Source of the DNA: Quillaja saponaria
Taxonomy: Eukaryota; Streptophyta; Magnoliopsida; Fabales; Quillajaceae
Reading direction: 5' to 3'
Length of the DNA: 64,000 bases
Assembly (NCBI GenBank): GCA_029379385.1
Contig: CM055605.1
Location: 2,143,001 to 2,207,000 of the forward strand
Part shown: positions 11,215-22,550 of the stretch, piece by piece
How positions within the stretch are numbered: position 1 is the first letter of the stretch
Layout: each line of letters starts with the position of its first letter
Notes under the pieces: generated by a model
What the model was told of the DNA's origin: nothing
Database searches by the model: none
What the model saw: the letters and a program-made list of their open reading frames with translations, nothing else
Position numbers and translations under genes: made by a program

Positions 11215-14200
11215 GTGGCTCCGTTTCCGTCAGAGAACGGCATAGAAGAAGATGATGAGAGAGAAGAAGAAGGGAGAGACGAGGAGGACGAAGAAGAAGA
11301 AGAGCGAGCCTCAAGTATCCAAAGAGTGGGAGGCAGCATTCCTTCACTGCTTGCAAGTGACGCGGCATCATGTATTTCTGTAGCAGAGCGGACGATCGCA
11401 CTCGGGGCTCTTGACGGCACTGTGCACTTGATTTTCTCGGGAATCAGGTTTGTATGAAATCATCTCAAATTCTCAATTTCATTTGTAATATTTCGTGGAG
11501 AATGAGTATTCTTTGTTTAAGGTATTATTAGATTTGAAATTCTAGTTGTTGTGATCAAATTTGCGCTCCTTGGAGGCTTAGATCTCATAAATTTTCTCGA
11601 AACTTCATTTTATGTTTTGTTGAATATTCAGATTGAGTGAGGAGTATAATTGAGGTTGTTCTTTTGAATCCCTTGAGTGATGAAGCATTTGTTGAAGTAT
11701 AAACTTGTTTGGCTTTTTCTTGGGAATTAGGTTGTGTTTTACTATCAGAGGCAAGGCCATTAAGTTTGTCAGTTTGCAATCTATATGTCTTGAGTTGTAA
11801 ATATGTTTACCTTCATTACTGAATCATTGTATGTAATGAATTCAAGCGCTTTACTTGTGAAATATCTTTAATTGAGTTGTACCTCAACTTTACAGGTGAA
11901 AGAATTTCATGCTCATGCCGCTCCTGTTATCGACCTTAGCTTTGAGGTTGAAAGGTGAATATATTGGAAGCTCTTCTGAGGATGAGTCGGTTGCACTAAA
12001 CAGCCTTTTTACTGATGAGAAAATGAAGTTGAGTATTATCGACCAATGAAGGCCATTGCTCTAGACAAGATTATGCAAGAATAACACCTAGAAGATTTGT
12101 GGCTGGAGGTTTAGCAGGTCATTTGTATTTTAATTCAAAGAAATGGTTATGCTATCGTGACCAGTTTTGTAGGATTCTTCTAATCCTAGCACAAAGGGCT
12201 TAGTGATCTGATTTTCTTAGTTTTTATTAGAAATTCATTCTCTCTCTCTCTCTCTCTAGGTTTTGCACTCTGGAGAAGGCCCAATGCAATGTTGTGAAGC
12301 GGAGAACCAGTCTCATTGCATGGGCTAATGATGCAAGAGTAAAGGTCTGCAATGCTGCCAACGACCAGTGTAAGCCTCGTCCTGAGCTGTTGCTTCCTCA
12401 CTTGGTTTGGCAGTTAGTCAGAGATTTATATAGAAATGGAATTGGGACATGCACGTGGTAAGCATGTTCTCATGCTCTCGTTGCAGGCCTGTTTCTGTGG
12501 TTTGAACATCTGCAGCAACATTTGTTCTGTATTTTTCCCTAATAAAACAGCAATTGCTTTGTGTCCTTCCATCACATTCAGGATGATACTCTATTGGTTA
12601 TTGGATGGGGAACATCTGTGAAAATTGCATTGATAAGAGGGCAATACAAAAAAACAGCCAATGGGACGTACAGGCAGGTCCCAGTGTCTAGTTTGAACCA
12701 GGTGGATATTGTGGCATCTTTTCTGACCACCTATTTTATCTCAGGAATTGCCCACTTTGGTGATTCTTTTGTAGTTCTGGCTTATATTCCTGCGGAAGAA
12801 GATGGAAAGGAGGAATTTAGTAGCACTCTTCCTTCATATAAGGTATATTTGTCATTGCATTTAATGAAATACATTGAATCCCATTGCTGATCTTGCACCT
12901 AATATGCTGTTAATTCTTCCTTTTCTTTCTAGCTGCAAATCATTTTTATCTTCCTTGTTCCTTGAAGGGTAATTTTCAAAAGGAGCTGAACGTGTCCAAG
13001 CACATCTAATTTTGGCTCTAGAGTCCTTTTTTCTATCGGATACATTGAAAATGTTGTTTGCTTACCAAAGATAAAAATAACCCAACCAGCCCACTCAGAA
13101 CTGGTTGGATTGGAAATGCCTTTGGGTAACCTTAGCTTTGAAATTGCTCAAATCTGTAGAATCAAGTTTGCTATTGTATTTTCTGATTGTGGCTTTCTTC
13201 TGTACCTACTCTTTTATTTTCCTCGTCTCAGTGTTGTTTTATTTATTTATATTAAAACCTCACAGACTATTAAAACCAACTGCACAATGTACAACATTTT
13301 CCACTGTAGTGGTGACAAATATGGTTCTGATGTGTTTACAGCTGAGTGGGAGACAACTTTATTGTTATGTCTGTTAAACTTCGATGTGCTTCATCGTTGA
13401 TGTGTAAATATATTCTTTTAAGCAGGGGAATGCGCGGAGGCCTGAAGTACGCGTTGTAACATAGAACAGTGATGACTGATGAACGTTCGACGGATGCTCT
13501 GCCTGTACACGGGTTGGAGGCAAAGGACTATTTCCTTGCTCATGCTTCTTTCTCAGGTAACACAATTTGTTGCTATACTTATAAAAAGAAGGAGTTATAG
13601 CAAAAAGAACAAGGAGGTGGACAGAGAAAGAAAAGAGAGAAGGTAAATGAGAAGGGATACTCATACAGTCAGCAAATAACTCATTTTCAATAATTCAATA
13701 ATCAAGATGGAACTGACTTCTGGTTACATAATAAGACTTTAAATTGGAGACACAAAGCCCTGTGGCTAGTATCTGTAACTTAACCCCCATGTAATCCTGA
13801 ATTTAATGGAAAACTGTAAGCAAACCTAAGTAACCCAAATCCCTAATTATTAAACTTTCTTCCCTAATTAACAAATCTGTGGCCCAATTACATAATTGAA
13901 AACCTTAACATGCAATCTCAATTCTTTTACAATATCCCCACAAATATTGTCAACATATTCCTAACGAGTATCTATTTATTGCAATTGAATTGCAACTGTG
14001 TAATGTTATAATTCTTTGATGCAAATGCAGGTAGTAGCTATGCTGGTGGTCAGTGGGCTGAGGGTGATGAACCACTGTACTATATTGTATCCCCAAAGGA
14101 TGTAGTATCCAGTATTTATGCAGCTAAACATGAAATCTGATTGCATGTTCATATGTACTCTTATTTTTCTGGCACTAATATCGCCCTTTGTTACGTGGCA

Positions 14201-15706
14201 GGTGGAACTTTATGCATACTATGATCCAAAGATTCTTTTACCTTTTCTTCGTAAGTAGTCAACATTAATTAGACCCTCGAGAAGGTCTCAACATCAATGA
14301 ATCATCAATTTTGGTAATTTTTTCTAGGTATGATACTCTGCATAAAGATTAATTTCTTGAAATTATGCTTCAGGCATATGAAATTTGCATCAAAAGAGAT
14401 CTATTGAGGGAACAATTTTTCATCCTTGGAAGGATAGGAAACTCAAAAGATGCCCTTGCTGTCATTATAAATAATTTAAGGGGATATAGAAAGAGGTACT
14501 TTTCTTCTTCTTTGATTGGAAGAGGTTTTTGGTTTGAAGCAAAATCATACTCTTTTCAAAACTTTTGCACTCTTATCTGTATCTGTTACCTTCGAAATTT
14601 GTTAGATTTAAGAGAAGTATCATCGTTTTTGTGCAGGCAGTTGAATTTGTGACCATGCAGCATGATGATGAACTTTGGGAAGAACCGATTAAGCGATGCC
14701 TTCACAAACCTGAAATGGTACTGATTGAATAATGAATATGGAAAACTGAAAAGATATACATCCATTCGGTGATTTGAAAATATCTTGTCATTCTCTAAAT
14801 TTCCTAAATGGGCTTCCTATAATATGCAGGTTGGTGTCTTATTGGAACATACAGTTGGTAATATCTTGATCCACTCTATATCGTAAATAAGGTTCCTAAT
14901 GGGTTGGAGATTACCTCGGTAAGTGTGATGTGAAAAGAATGATGCCAAATTACCATTTACTGTTTCTTTCTATTAACATCCTATCATAAAGTAAAACCTC
15001 TATTTTCCAAGCAATAATTTTTTGAATGGTTGAGTCTTTGAATAATGATGGCTCCATTTTGACAAAATATGAATTTTAAACAAGCTAGAAATCAATACTC
15101 TGAAGGTGCCTTCCTAGGTGGTATTTTCTGATGGTGATCATACTTCTATGGCTCTTAGATAGAGTTTGTGAATAAATTGAGCATATCAAACCCATCCCAC
15201 CAAGGGAGTAGACCTTGGCTTTGATTCCCTTAAAGCTTTCCAAGTCGGGGCCACATTATAGTTCTCAGTTAAACTTGTCCATCTGGCTTGGTTGCCGTTA
15301 ATTTTGAACTAAATGCCAGGATCGTACCCACGTACAGTTCTTCTCCCATTCTCAACACAGTATCTTAGCTTGGACATTCCTAGGAGCAATGTGTTTGGTA
15401 CCGAGAGTTATGTAGTAATAATTTCTTATGGTGTTGCAGGCTCAGGGATCGGCTGGTCAAAGTTATTGCTGATTATAGGACTGAAACATCTCTTCGACAG
15501 GGGTGCAACGATATCCTCAAGGTATTCCAGTTCTTTACTCTTTTTTTTCGACTTTCATTTAATTTATTCCAGATTTAGACAACATTCTGTCCTCTGAAAC
15601 AGGCCGATTGTATCAATCTTAAGTACTACAAAGAGGCAAGGCATGCTATTTATTCCAGCAATGAAGATGAGCCACGACCTAAGAGAAGTGAGGGTCAGCT
15701 TCTCAG
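11215..15706 (+). pseudogene. VPS41: VPS41-like pseudogene (HOPS complex subunit)
   Basis: VPS41 is a HOPS subunit acting in late endosome/vacuole fusion. Recognisable exons: 11215-11447 (acidic N-terminus, GGSIPSLLASDAASCI), 11896-12164, 12260-12413, 12582-12842 (clean 87 codons, DDTLLVIGWGTSVKIA), 13426-13556, 14031-14104, 14202-14284, 14374-14495, 14637-14717, 14830-14918, 15440-15521 and 15603-15706. Lesions: GTG at the position of the conserved start ATG (GTG-GCT-CCG for M-A-P); about 4 nt missing before the end of exon 1; frameshifts in exons 2 and 3; donors after 12164 and 12413 not GT; TGG to TAG in the 13426 exon; further shifts near 14255, 14480 and 14865. The large central region between the 14104 and 14202 exons and the C-terminal RING exon are absent. 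Reads as a long-dead unprocessed copy. Confidence 0.88.
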
Positions 15707-15712
15707 GTCGAC

Positions 15713-15770
15713 CTAGCCCTAAAGCCTATCTTAAACCTAACCCTAAAGCTTATCCTAAATCTAAACGTTA
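15713..15770. repeat. Short telomere-like tract (CCCTAAA-like), first copy
   Basis: About eight imperfect units of the type CCTAACCCTAAAGC and CCTAAATCTAAA lie directly after the last recognisable VPS41-like exon. Plant telomeres are CCCTAAA/TTTAGGG, so this resembles a degenerate interstitial telomeric repeat. Confidence 0.6.
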
Positions 15771-16889
15771 CCTCTGTATTGTTCAGGTCCTCCATGATTG
15801 TGGCAAGGCTAATGTTTCGAACCTAAAATTCTACCACAACAATTTGGCCTGGCATCCATTATCACCTCAATTTCATGCCTATAATTGATTTCCATGATCT
15901 TTTACATCACAAGCCGAACATAATGTATGTATTAGTTGGATTCTAGTCTTGAACATTCCTTTTGATTTGGCCGGGGACCATAGAAAGAATAAAACAAAAG
16001 CATGACGATGATCATAAGCCATAAGACGTCTCTTCTGATTTCTGAAAGCTCTTTGATGACTAGCTTCCAAATCAAGAAAGTATTTCATGAAAAATGTGCT
16101 TGAAACCTTAAATAAAATGGTAAGCAACTCAGATTTTTATCCTAGGAAAATTGAAAAAGAATATTATGGCAGAGTATCATAATTACTGGATATTCCTGAA
16201 GCTTGGATTGTTGAAACTTGAAATTAACTATTTCTAAGTTTATGCAAATTCTTTGAATTAACTAATGCTATCAATCCATGTGCTAGAATAATATAAAATC
16301 CTAGAAAAGGTAAAACGCTAAAGAAACGTAATATAACTGACTGCTGATATTGTCTGTGAGAGAGACTTGATATGATTTCTACAGGACAAAAAGATGTAAT
16401 GTGCATCCGCCAGTTCCAACCTAAAGCATGAGATGGGTATGTGATTACTTTGCAATTTTTGCATGAACGCAAAATTGGCACTAGAGTCAAATCCAATATG
16501 AAATAGGTACTTACCTAGTTTTTAGTTTTCAATTACAAGAACTATTAATTGATTTAATGAATAAAATATTTTAGCGTATTTATATGAGGAAGTTTTTACC
16601 GGTGCCTATGGATGGTTTATAGAGTTGGAGAATATAAATAGAGATATTATATAAATATGCAGGATAGAAAGTGCTCGAACACAAACTCTGTTTGAAATTT
16701 GAGAGCAACTATATTCAAATATGAAAATTAATTTGAGATAATAAGAGCAATCATAATTAAACAAATTTGTTTGCATTTTCAGTTTTATAAAAATGAGTTC
16801 GGCCTACTTACTAAACGAGTTAGAACATAAAGTTGAATTTCAGCTCGTTCAAAAACAAATTGTGCTAATTGTAATCTTATCTGTGGACT

Positions 16890-17215
16890 TAACCCTAACT
16901 CTAACACTAACTTAAACATTAACTTGATCATAACCTAACACTAATATAACCCTAACCCAAAACCGTAACATTAAATCTAAATCTAACCCCGATCTTAGAC
17001 CTAACTATAGCATTGATCTTAAATTAATCCTAACTGAAAACTTAACCTTAATCCTAATCCGAAATCTAAGCATAATCCCAAACCTAATTCTAACCTTAAT
17101 CCTAACTTGTAACTTAGCATTAACCCCAATCCTAATTGTAAGCCTAAATCTTACCTTAAACCTAACCTTAACATTGACCCTAACCCTAAACCTATAATCC
17201 TAACCCCAACCTTGA
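16890..17215. repeat. Degenerate interstitial telomere-like array, second copy
   Basis: About 325 bp are made almost entirely of imperfect CCCTAA/CCTAAA-type units such as AACCCTAACTCTAACACTAA and ACCTAACCTTAACATTGACC. The units vary in length (about 6-7 bp) and are too diverged for an active telomere. An A run of about 20 follows at 17240-17260. Confidence 0.75.
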
Positions 17216-17654
17216 TCTAACTTGATATTATTCTCTACCTCTTGATCAAAAAAAAAAAAAAAAAAAAAACACTTATTGCCTGCCATATGAGAAATCACAT
17301 TTTAGATGCTACTCTATATTGTTCACGTCCTCCATGATTGTGGCAAGGCTAAATGGTTCTCGAACTAAAAAAAATCTACCACAACAATTCGGACTAGCAT
17401 CCATTAATTTCTTTTATCTCTCTCCCCGGTTTTCTGCCAATAATTGATTTCCTTGATTTTTGTCATCAGGTCACATGATCACAAGCCCAAAATAATGTGG
17501 GCATTAGTTGGAGTTTAGCATGAACACGACTCCTTTTGATATAATTAGTGTATTGCATGAAAAATGTGTTTGAAACCTTAAATAAAATGGTAAGAAACTA
17601 AAAGAAAATGACGAAGAATATTATGTCAGAGTGTCATAATTATTGGATATTCCA

Positions 17655-17776
17655 TCAAATTCTTTGTATCTTCCATTAAAAATAAGATTTTGAAGGGAAA
17701 ATTCATTGTTATGCAGGAAACCAGTTAGACTTGCTATGAGACTATAAAAAATTCCTGGTCAAAAATTGACGAAGTT
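17655..17776 (+). pseudogene. Orphan S28 exon-4 fragment
   Basis: This segment matches the end of intron 3 and the first part of exon 4 of the neighbouring S28 genes almost base for base (compare PCP-A 19605-19722), including ATGCAG followed by GAAACCAGT and the ACTTGCTATGAGACT block, but with TAG where a Glu codon is expected. It stops abruptly within the exon and is embedded in duplicated spacer sequence (the flanking TTTAGCA...TGAACA...GACTCC block occurs on both sides). Confidence 0.75.
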
Positions 17777-18665
17777 TAGCACTGAACATGATTCTTTTGA
17801 TATAATTAGTGGAAATCGAGGACCAAAGAAAGAATAAAACAAAAACAAGATCTTTCGGAAAATCTTTGAGGACTAGCTTCCAAATTAAGAAAGTATTGCA
17901 TGAAAAATGTGTTTGAAACCTTAAATAGAATGGTAAGAAACTAATAGAAAATGAAGAAGAATATTATGTCAGAGTATCATAATTATTGGATATTCTAAAA
18001 GCTTAGATTGTTAAAACTTGAAACTAAGAATTTCTTAATTTATGCAAATTCTTAAAGAATTTTTCTAATAAGTGCCCTAATACTCAAGGTTACTTGTTAA
18101 TATTCTATATATAAAAATTTTCTAGTATTTATAACATAAGTGGATCATGATTTCGTCCTGCATAAATTATTATTTTTATAAAATTTTAATTTTCAAATAC
18201 TATAGTTATTGCAATTTAAATGCACCCATCACAAAAACTCTTTTTAGAATTAACTATGTGTTAGAATAATATAAAATCCTAGAAAAGGTAAAGGGTCAAA
18301 AAAATAAAATAAGGCTGACTGCTGTGATTGTGTGTGTGAGAGACTTGACATAATTGGCACTAGAATCAAATACAATATAAAAAGGTAGGATAGAAAGAGC
18401 ATGAACACAAACTCTGCTTGAACTTTGAGATTAACCATATTCAAATATGAACATTAACTGAGATAATTAAATGAGATTGGTGGGAATGGGATAATAAAGC
18501 TCATAAACAAATTTGTTGATATCATCAGTTTTATAAAAATTGAGTACAGCTTATTTACTAAATGAGTTAAAACATAAAAGTTGAAGTTCATCTTATATAA
18601 AAATGAGTCGTACTCGAGTTTAAACTTTAACAAGTAACTCGTGAACTATTACTCATTAACATCCT

Positions 18666-18673
18666 TATAAATA
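18666..18673 (+). promoter_or_regulatory. TATA box of PCP-A
   Basis: TATAAATA lies 54 bp before the first candidate ATG, a normal plant core promoter spacing allowing for a short 5'UTR. Confidence 0.5.
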
Positions 18674-18719
18674 CGGATATCCTAAACTTCACAAAGCACA
18701 AGTTGCTCTATCTTTTGTA

Positions 18720-21284
18720 ATGAATTATCAAATGTATAATTCTTTGCAATGTTTTCTTTCACTCTTCCTTATTTTCTCAACCTCTCTAACTGCAACAAAG
18801 TTCAATTTTCCAAGGTTGAATCCAAGTGGAGTACATGTAAATGACCCTACAACCATTTCTATGCCTCTAACAGAGGATTTGAAGACGTTCTACTACAATC
18901 AAACACTTGATCATTTCAACTACAGGCCTGATAGTTATACCACCTTTCCACAAAGATACTTGATCAATTTTAAGTATTGGGCTGGTGCAAATGCACCAAT
19001 CTTTGTTTACTTAGGTGCAGAAGCTCCAATAGATAATAGCACCACAAACATTGGATTTTTGAATGAGAATGCTGGTTCATTTAATGCTCTTATAGTATAC
19101 ATAGAGGTATGAATCAAAATTGCTTACTTCTTCAAGTGTTTGATAAATTCTATAACTTTCAATAATTCAAATTTTCTTATAATCAGCACCGATATTATGG
19201 ACAATCAGTACCATTTGGATCACTGGAAGCAGCATACAAAGATGCAAGCAAAACTCAGCTCAAGCTATTGCAGATTATACAGAAATCATCTTGCATATTA
19301 AGAAGAACTATCAGGCCGAAAAACTCGCCGGTCATTGTAATTGGGGGATCATATGGGGGAAGTTAGTCACTGCTACCTACTTCATGACTACTTTAATGTG
19401 TTAAACTTTCTTTCCTTAATATATCTGGTTTTTTTTTTTTTGTTGTTGCAGTGCTTGCTTCATGGTTGAGGCTAAAATATCCCCATGTTGCCCTTGGAGC
19501 TCTGGCCTCATCAGCTCCAATTCTGTATTTTGATGACATTACACCAGAGAGTGGTTATTACTCTATTGTCACAAAAAATTTCAGAGTAAGAAAATACCAT
19601 TAAATTCTTTGTATCTTCCATCAAAAATAAGATTTTGAAGGGAAAATTCATTGTTATACAGGAAACCAGTGAAACTTGCTATGAGACTATAAAAAATTCC
19701 TGGTCAAAAATTGACGAAGTTGCTTCTTGGCCTAATGGACTTTCTATCCTTAGTGAGAGATTCAACACCTGCAAGTACATAATCAATATAGTACTCTTGG
19801 CCTTTCTGCTAGAATTTGCTTGTTTGGACAATCAGAAAATAAAATAAAATTCTTTTTGTTTTTGCAGACCCTTGAGCTATTCTTATGAGCTGAAGAGCTG
19901 CCTGGAATCTATATATTTTTATGTAGGTCAATATAATGCACCACCAAGTTATCCAGTTACTATTGTGTGTGGTGGCATTGATGCAGGTTATTTTGGTACT
20001 GATATTTTGAGCAGAATATATGGAGGTGTAGTTGCTTATAGAGGAAATATGTCATGCTTTGTTAACAGCCATGCTGATTTATTATCTGAAACAAATACTT
20101 ATGGTTGGGGATGGCAGGTAATTTCCAAAATGCTTGGTCAACTAATTAATACATGCTCTTTCATATATAAATGCTTAGCAATTATTTTCATGTAAAAAAT
20201 ATTTGCATACATACCCTAAGTGAAAATAAGAGTCATACAATCATTTGTAGAGTAAATCCAAGGAATTTGGTCCCGTTACAATCAGCAAAAAAAGAACTCA
20301 AGATCAGAATATACACGCATCTGCACAAGAATTGGCATCACAAAAAACATATCTAATAGTTTTCTGATGAAACAAAAGCAATAAGCTAGCTGCATGGAAT
20401 TATGAGTATATCACTGATCAAACTATTTTTAGCGTGTAATTATGTAAAAGTTTCTTGGTATGATTCAAACTTGTAAAACAGTTCCTAGAAAAAGTTTATG
20501 ATTGTCTTGAATATTAAAGTAAATGATACATGGTTTCTAATTTCAGAGATGTAGTGAGATGGTCATGCACTTAGGCCGTGGAAATGACACTATGTTCCCA
20601 CCACGCCCTTTTAATTTAAAGAGCTACAGCGAGAACTGTTACAAGTCGTATGGTGTCTGGCCTAGACCTCATTGGATTACTACTCACTATGGAGGCCATG
20701 TAAGGTTCCTTAAAAAACCTAAACAAATTAATTTCTATTGCCACAAATCTCAATCCTAAACAAGTTAAAACATGAATAATTAATTATATAACGACAATTA
20801 CAGGATATAAAACTGGTTCTTCAAAGGTTTGGAAGCAACATAATCTACTCAAATAGGGCTCAGTGACCCTTTTAGTATTGCTGGGTAAGCATACTTTAAT
20901 TTTTACCCAACTTTGTCCAAATTATTATATACTTTTTGAAACAATTTTCTTACACAGCTTTGTGTATACCTTTGAATTCAGGGTGCTCGAAAACATATCA
21001 GACAGCCTAGTAGCCCTTTATACAGTTAAAGGTAATGCCAAAATTCTCAAATCTTTAGTACTTTAAAGTAATGTAATTTAATTACCAGAATAAACAATTG
21101 ATTGAACAATATTGTTCATGCTTTAGGGTCTCATTGTTTGGATATAGTTCGTGCAAAAAATGAAACTGATCCCGAGTGGTTAGTGAACCAACGAAAGGAA
21201 GAGATCAGGATCATCAGAGGGTGGATCAACGAGTATTACGATGATCTCATTGCACCCAATTCTTCATTATTACAAAAATATTAG
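18720..21284 (+). pseudogene. PCP-A: S28 serine carboxypeptidase pseudogene, type 1
   Basis: Family S28 (lysosomal Pro-X carboxypeptidase, DPP7) removes residues next to proline and uses a Ser-Asp-His triad. Exons: 18720-19106, 19187-19361, 19452-19585, 19662-19774, 19868-20117, 20547-20699, 20804-20884, 20982-21031, 21127-21284. ATGs at 18720 and 18732 are both in frame with an N-terminal hydrophobic signal. Two indels in exon 2 (net -13 near 19250, then +1 near 19320) leave about 24 residues before the catalytic GGSYGG in a foreign frame, yet without a stop. In exon 7 an extra A inside the Asp motif (TCAAATAGGG instead of TCAAATGGG) leads to TGA at 20864-20866, so Asp and His cannot be reached. 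All splice sites look usable. Closest to PCP-C and PCP-E. Confidence 0.87.
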
Positions 21285-21483
21285 AGATGCAATGGAAAAA
21301 TTATTATTGTATTTGTTTACTATTCAGTTGTGTTCGGACCATGTTATGTTATGTTATGTGCCTAATTCATCTAGTTTTACTTATGTAGATTTCCTGTTTT
21401 GAAATAATTTTCTGGGTCGAATTTGTATTACATCTGTGTCATACAAAGAACAATGTAATGGGTGTTTGCAATGGGGAGGAGCC

Positions 21484-21490
21484 TATATAA
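21484..21490 (+). promoter_or_regulatory. TATA box of PCP-B fragment
   Basis: GGGGAGGAGCCTATATAAGGATGTCC-like context (split here: GGGGAGGAGCC, TATATAA, GGATGTCC) is shared with the promoter of PCP-F (TATAAAA at 31944) and with PCP-D, where it is altered to TATGTAA. It marks the type 2 promoters of the cluster. Confidence 0.5.
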
Positions 21491-21563
21491 GGATGTCCTT
21501 CTTACTATTTCTTATATTCAATAAAAACCTCTCAAACTTTCTGCCTCTTTTGTTTTCTTACAA

Positions 21564-21820
21564 ATGGTTTATCCAACATTTCCTTTGCAATGGTTTTTTT
21601 CAATGTTTCTTACATACTCAATCTCTCTCACTGCATCGCAGTTCACAATTCTAATGTTGAACCCGATTCGAGTGCACAACCGAGCAACTATTGACGGGTT
21701 TGAATTAGAGAAATTTAAGACATACTATATTACAGCCAGACACTTGATCATTTCAATTAGGCCTGAATAGCTATACCACCTTTCAACAATGATATGTGAT
21801 CAATTTTAAGTACTGGGTGT
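21564..21820 (+). pseudogene. PCP-B: S28 type 2 exon-1 fragment
   Basis: This is the start of a type 2 S28 gene, from ATGGTTTATCC to about the codons for FKYW. It matches PCP-F exon 1 (signal peptide, SQFT, RAT, LEKFKTYY, LDHFN). Frameshifts near 21730 and 21760 and an in-frame TAG after RPE break it. It ends abruptly at 21820, where sequence resembling a copia LTR begins (TGTTGGGATC). The rest of the gene is absent. Confidence 0.8.
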
Positions 21821-22550
21821 GTTGGGATCTATTTATCAATTGTGAAAACCTCTGCGGAATAAAGTATCAAATTAAAATTAGAGACAATATTTACGTGCTT
21901 ACATCCACAGAGAAATAAGAGCTTTTACTAAGAAAATAAGTTAAAGAATAGGGTAGTTTTTAACCCTGAAAAACTCAGTCCCAATAGCTCTTGTACACAC
22001 ACTCACAAACTCAGAGAAAATCCCTATTTCTCTAAATAGCTCTCTTAGTATTTTTATCACAAAAATGCTCTCACCATCTTACTCTTTCTTCTCACTTCTA
22101 TGCTCCGTGCTCTGTCCTCTTATATGCTATAGTGATATCAGGGCCAGGTTGGTTCGTGGGCAGGGTTCTATTTCGTATACGGTACTGTACACAAATATAT
22201 ACTATTCACTTGTGGTTTTTTCCACTTCGTCTAATCAGAGATGGAGGACTCTTCTATGACTCTTCTATGTCAACCAGTACCATGGTAAAGCTGACAGCGA
22301 CCAATTATACTCTGGGAAGTAAAAGATGGAAGATTTACTATGCTGCAAAGATTTGTATGATCCTTTAGAAGATGAAGGAAAATGCACTGCAACAGCAGAT
22401 AGTAAAGAAGCAAAGGAGTGGCTAAAGATGAACTAAAAGGCTGTTGCTACGATCTGACAGTGAGTGGACAACAGTGTCTATAGCCATGCAACCATGAGAC
22501 TGACGCCTATACTCTTTGGAAGAAGCAGGAGACTGATCTCTACATGGGAA
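21820..22550 (+). mobile_element. Ty1/copia remnant: LTR end, primer site and gag fragment
   Basis: Sequence beginning TGTTGGGATC looks like an LTR of about 310 bp, followed near 22132 by TGATATCAGGGCCAGG. That resembles a mutated tRNA-Met primer-binding site (TGGTATCAGAGCC is usual in plant copia elements). Behind it is a decayed gag start: VKLTATNY, then in other frames MEDLLCCKDLYDP, LEDEGKC, KEWLKMN, and VDNSVYSHATM. Stops and frameshifts are frequent. No protease, integrase, RT or second LTR is present. The right side joins S28 spacer at about 22551 (CTCAATAAAGGGTTC, also at 27650). Confidence 0.7.

Larger units (their letters stand above)
15707..18719. other. Repeat-rich spacer between VPS41-like pseudogene and S28 cluster
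   Basis: The spacer contains two telomere-like tracts, each followed by a shared segment that includes TCCTCCATGATTGTGGCAAG (at about 15788 and 17330), an orphan S28 exon near 17655-17776, and repeated AT-rich blocks (for example around GACTAGCTTCCAAAT at 16058, 17872 and 27378). The same blocks recur upstream of PCP-E at 27215-27640, so they belong to the duplicated spacer of the S28 cluster. No intact gene is seen. Confidence 0.6.

Noticed and set aside
11076..11420. Ser-rich minus-strand open frame at the VPS41-like start
   Set aside because: Antisense of the acidic GAA/GAG-rich first exon, which always reads as a Ser/Leu-rich frame on the other strand.
13105..13400. Two overlapping hydrophobic open frames in the VPS41-like pseudogene
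   Set aside because: They lie in an intron between recognised exons; T-rich introns commonly give hydrophobic frames.
16890..17215. Possible CRISPR-like or satellite array
   Set aside because: Units are 6-7 bp and irregular without spacers; it is a telomere-like degenerate repeat in a plant genome.
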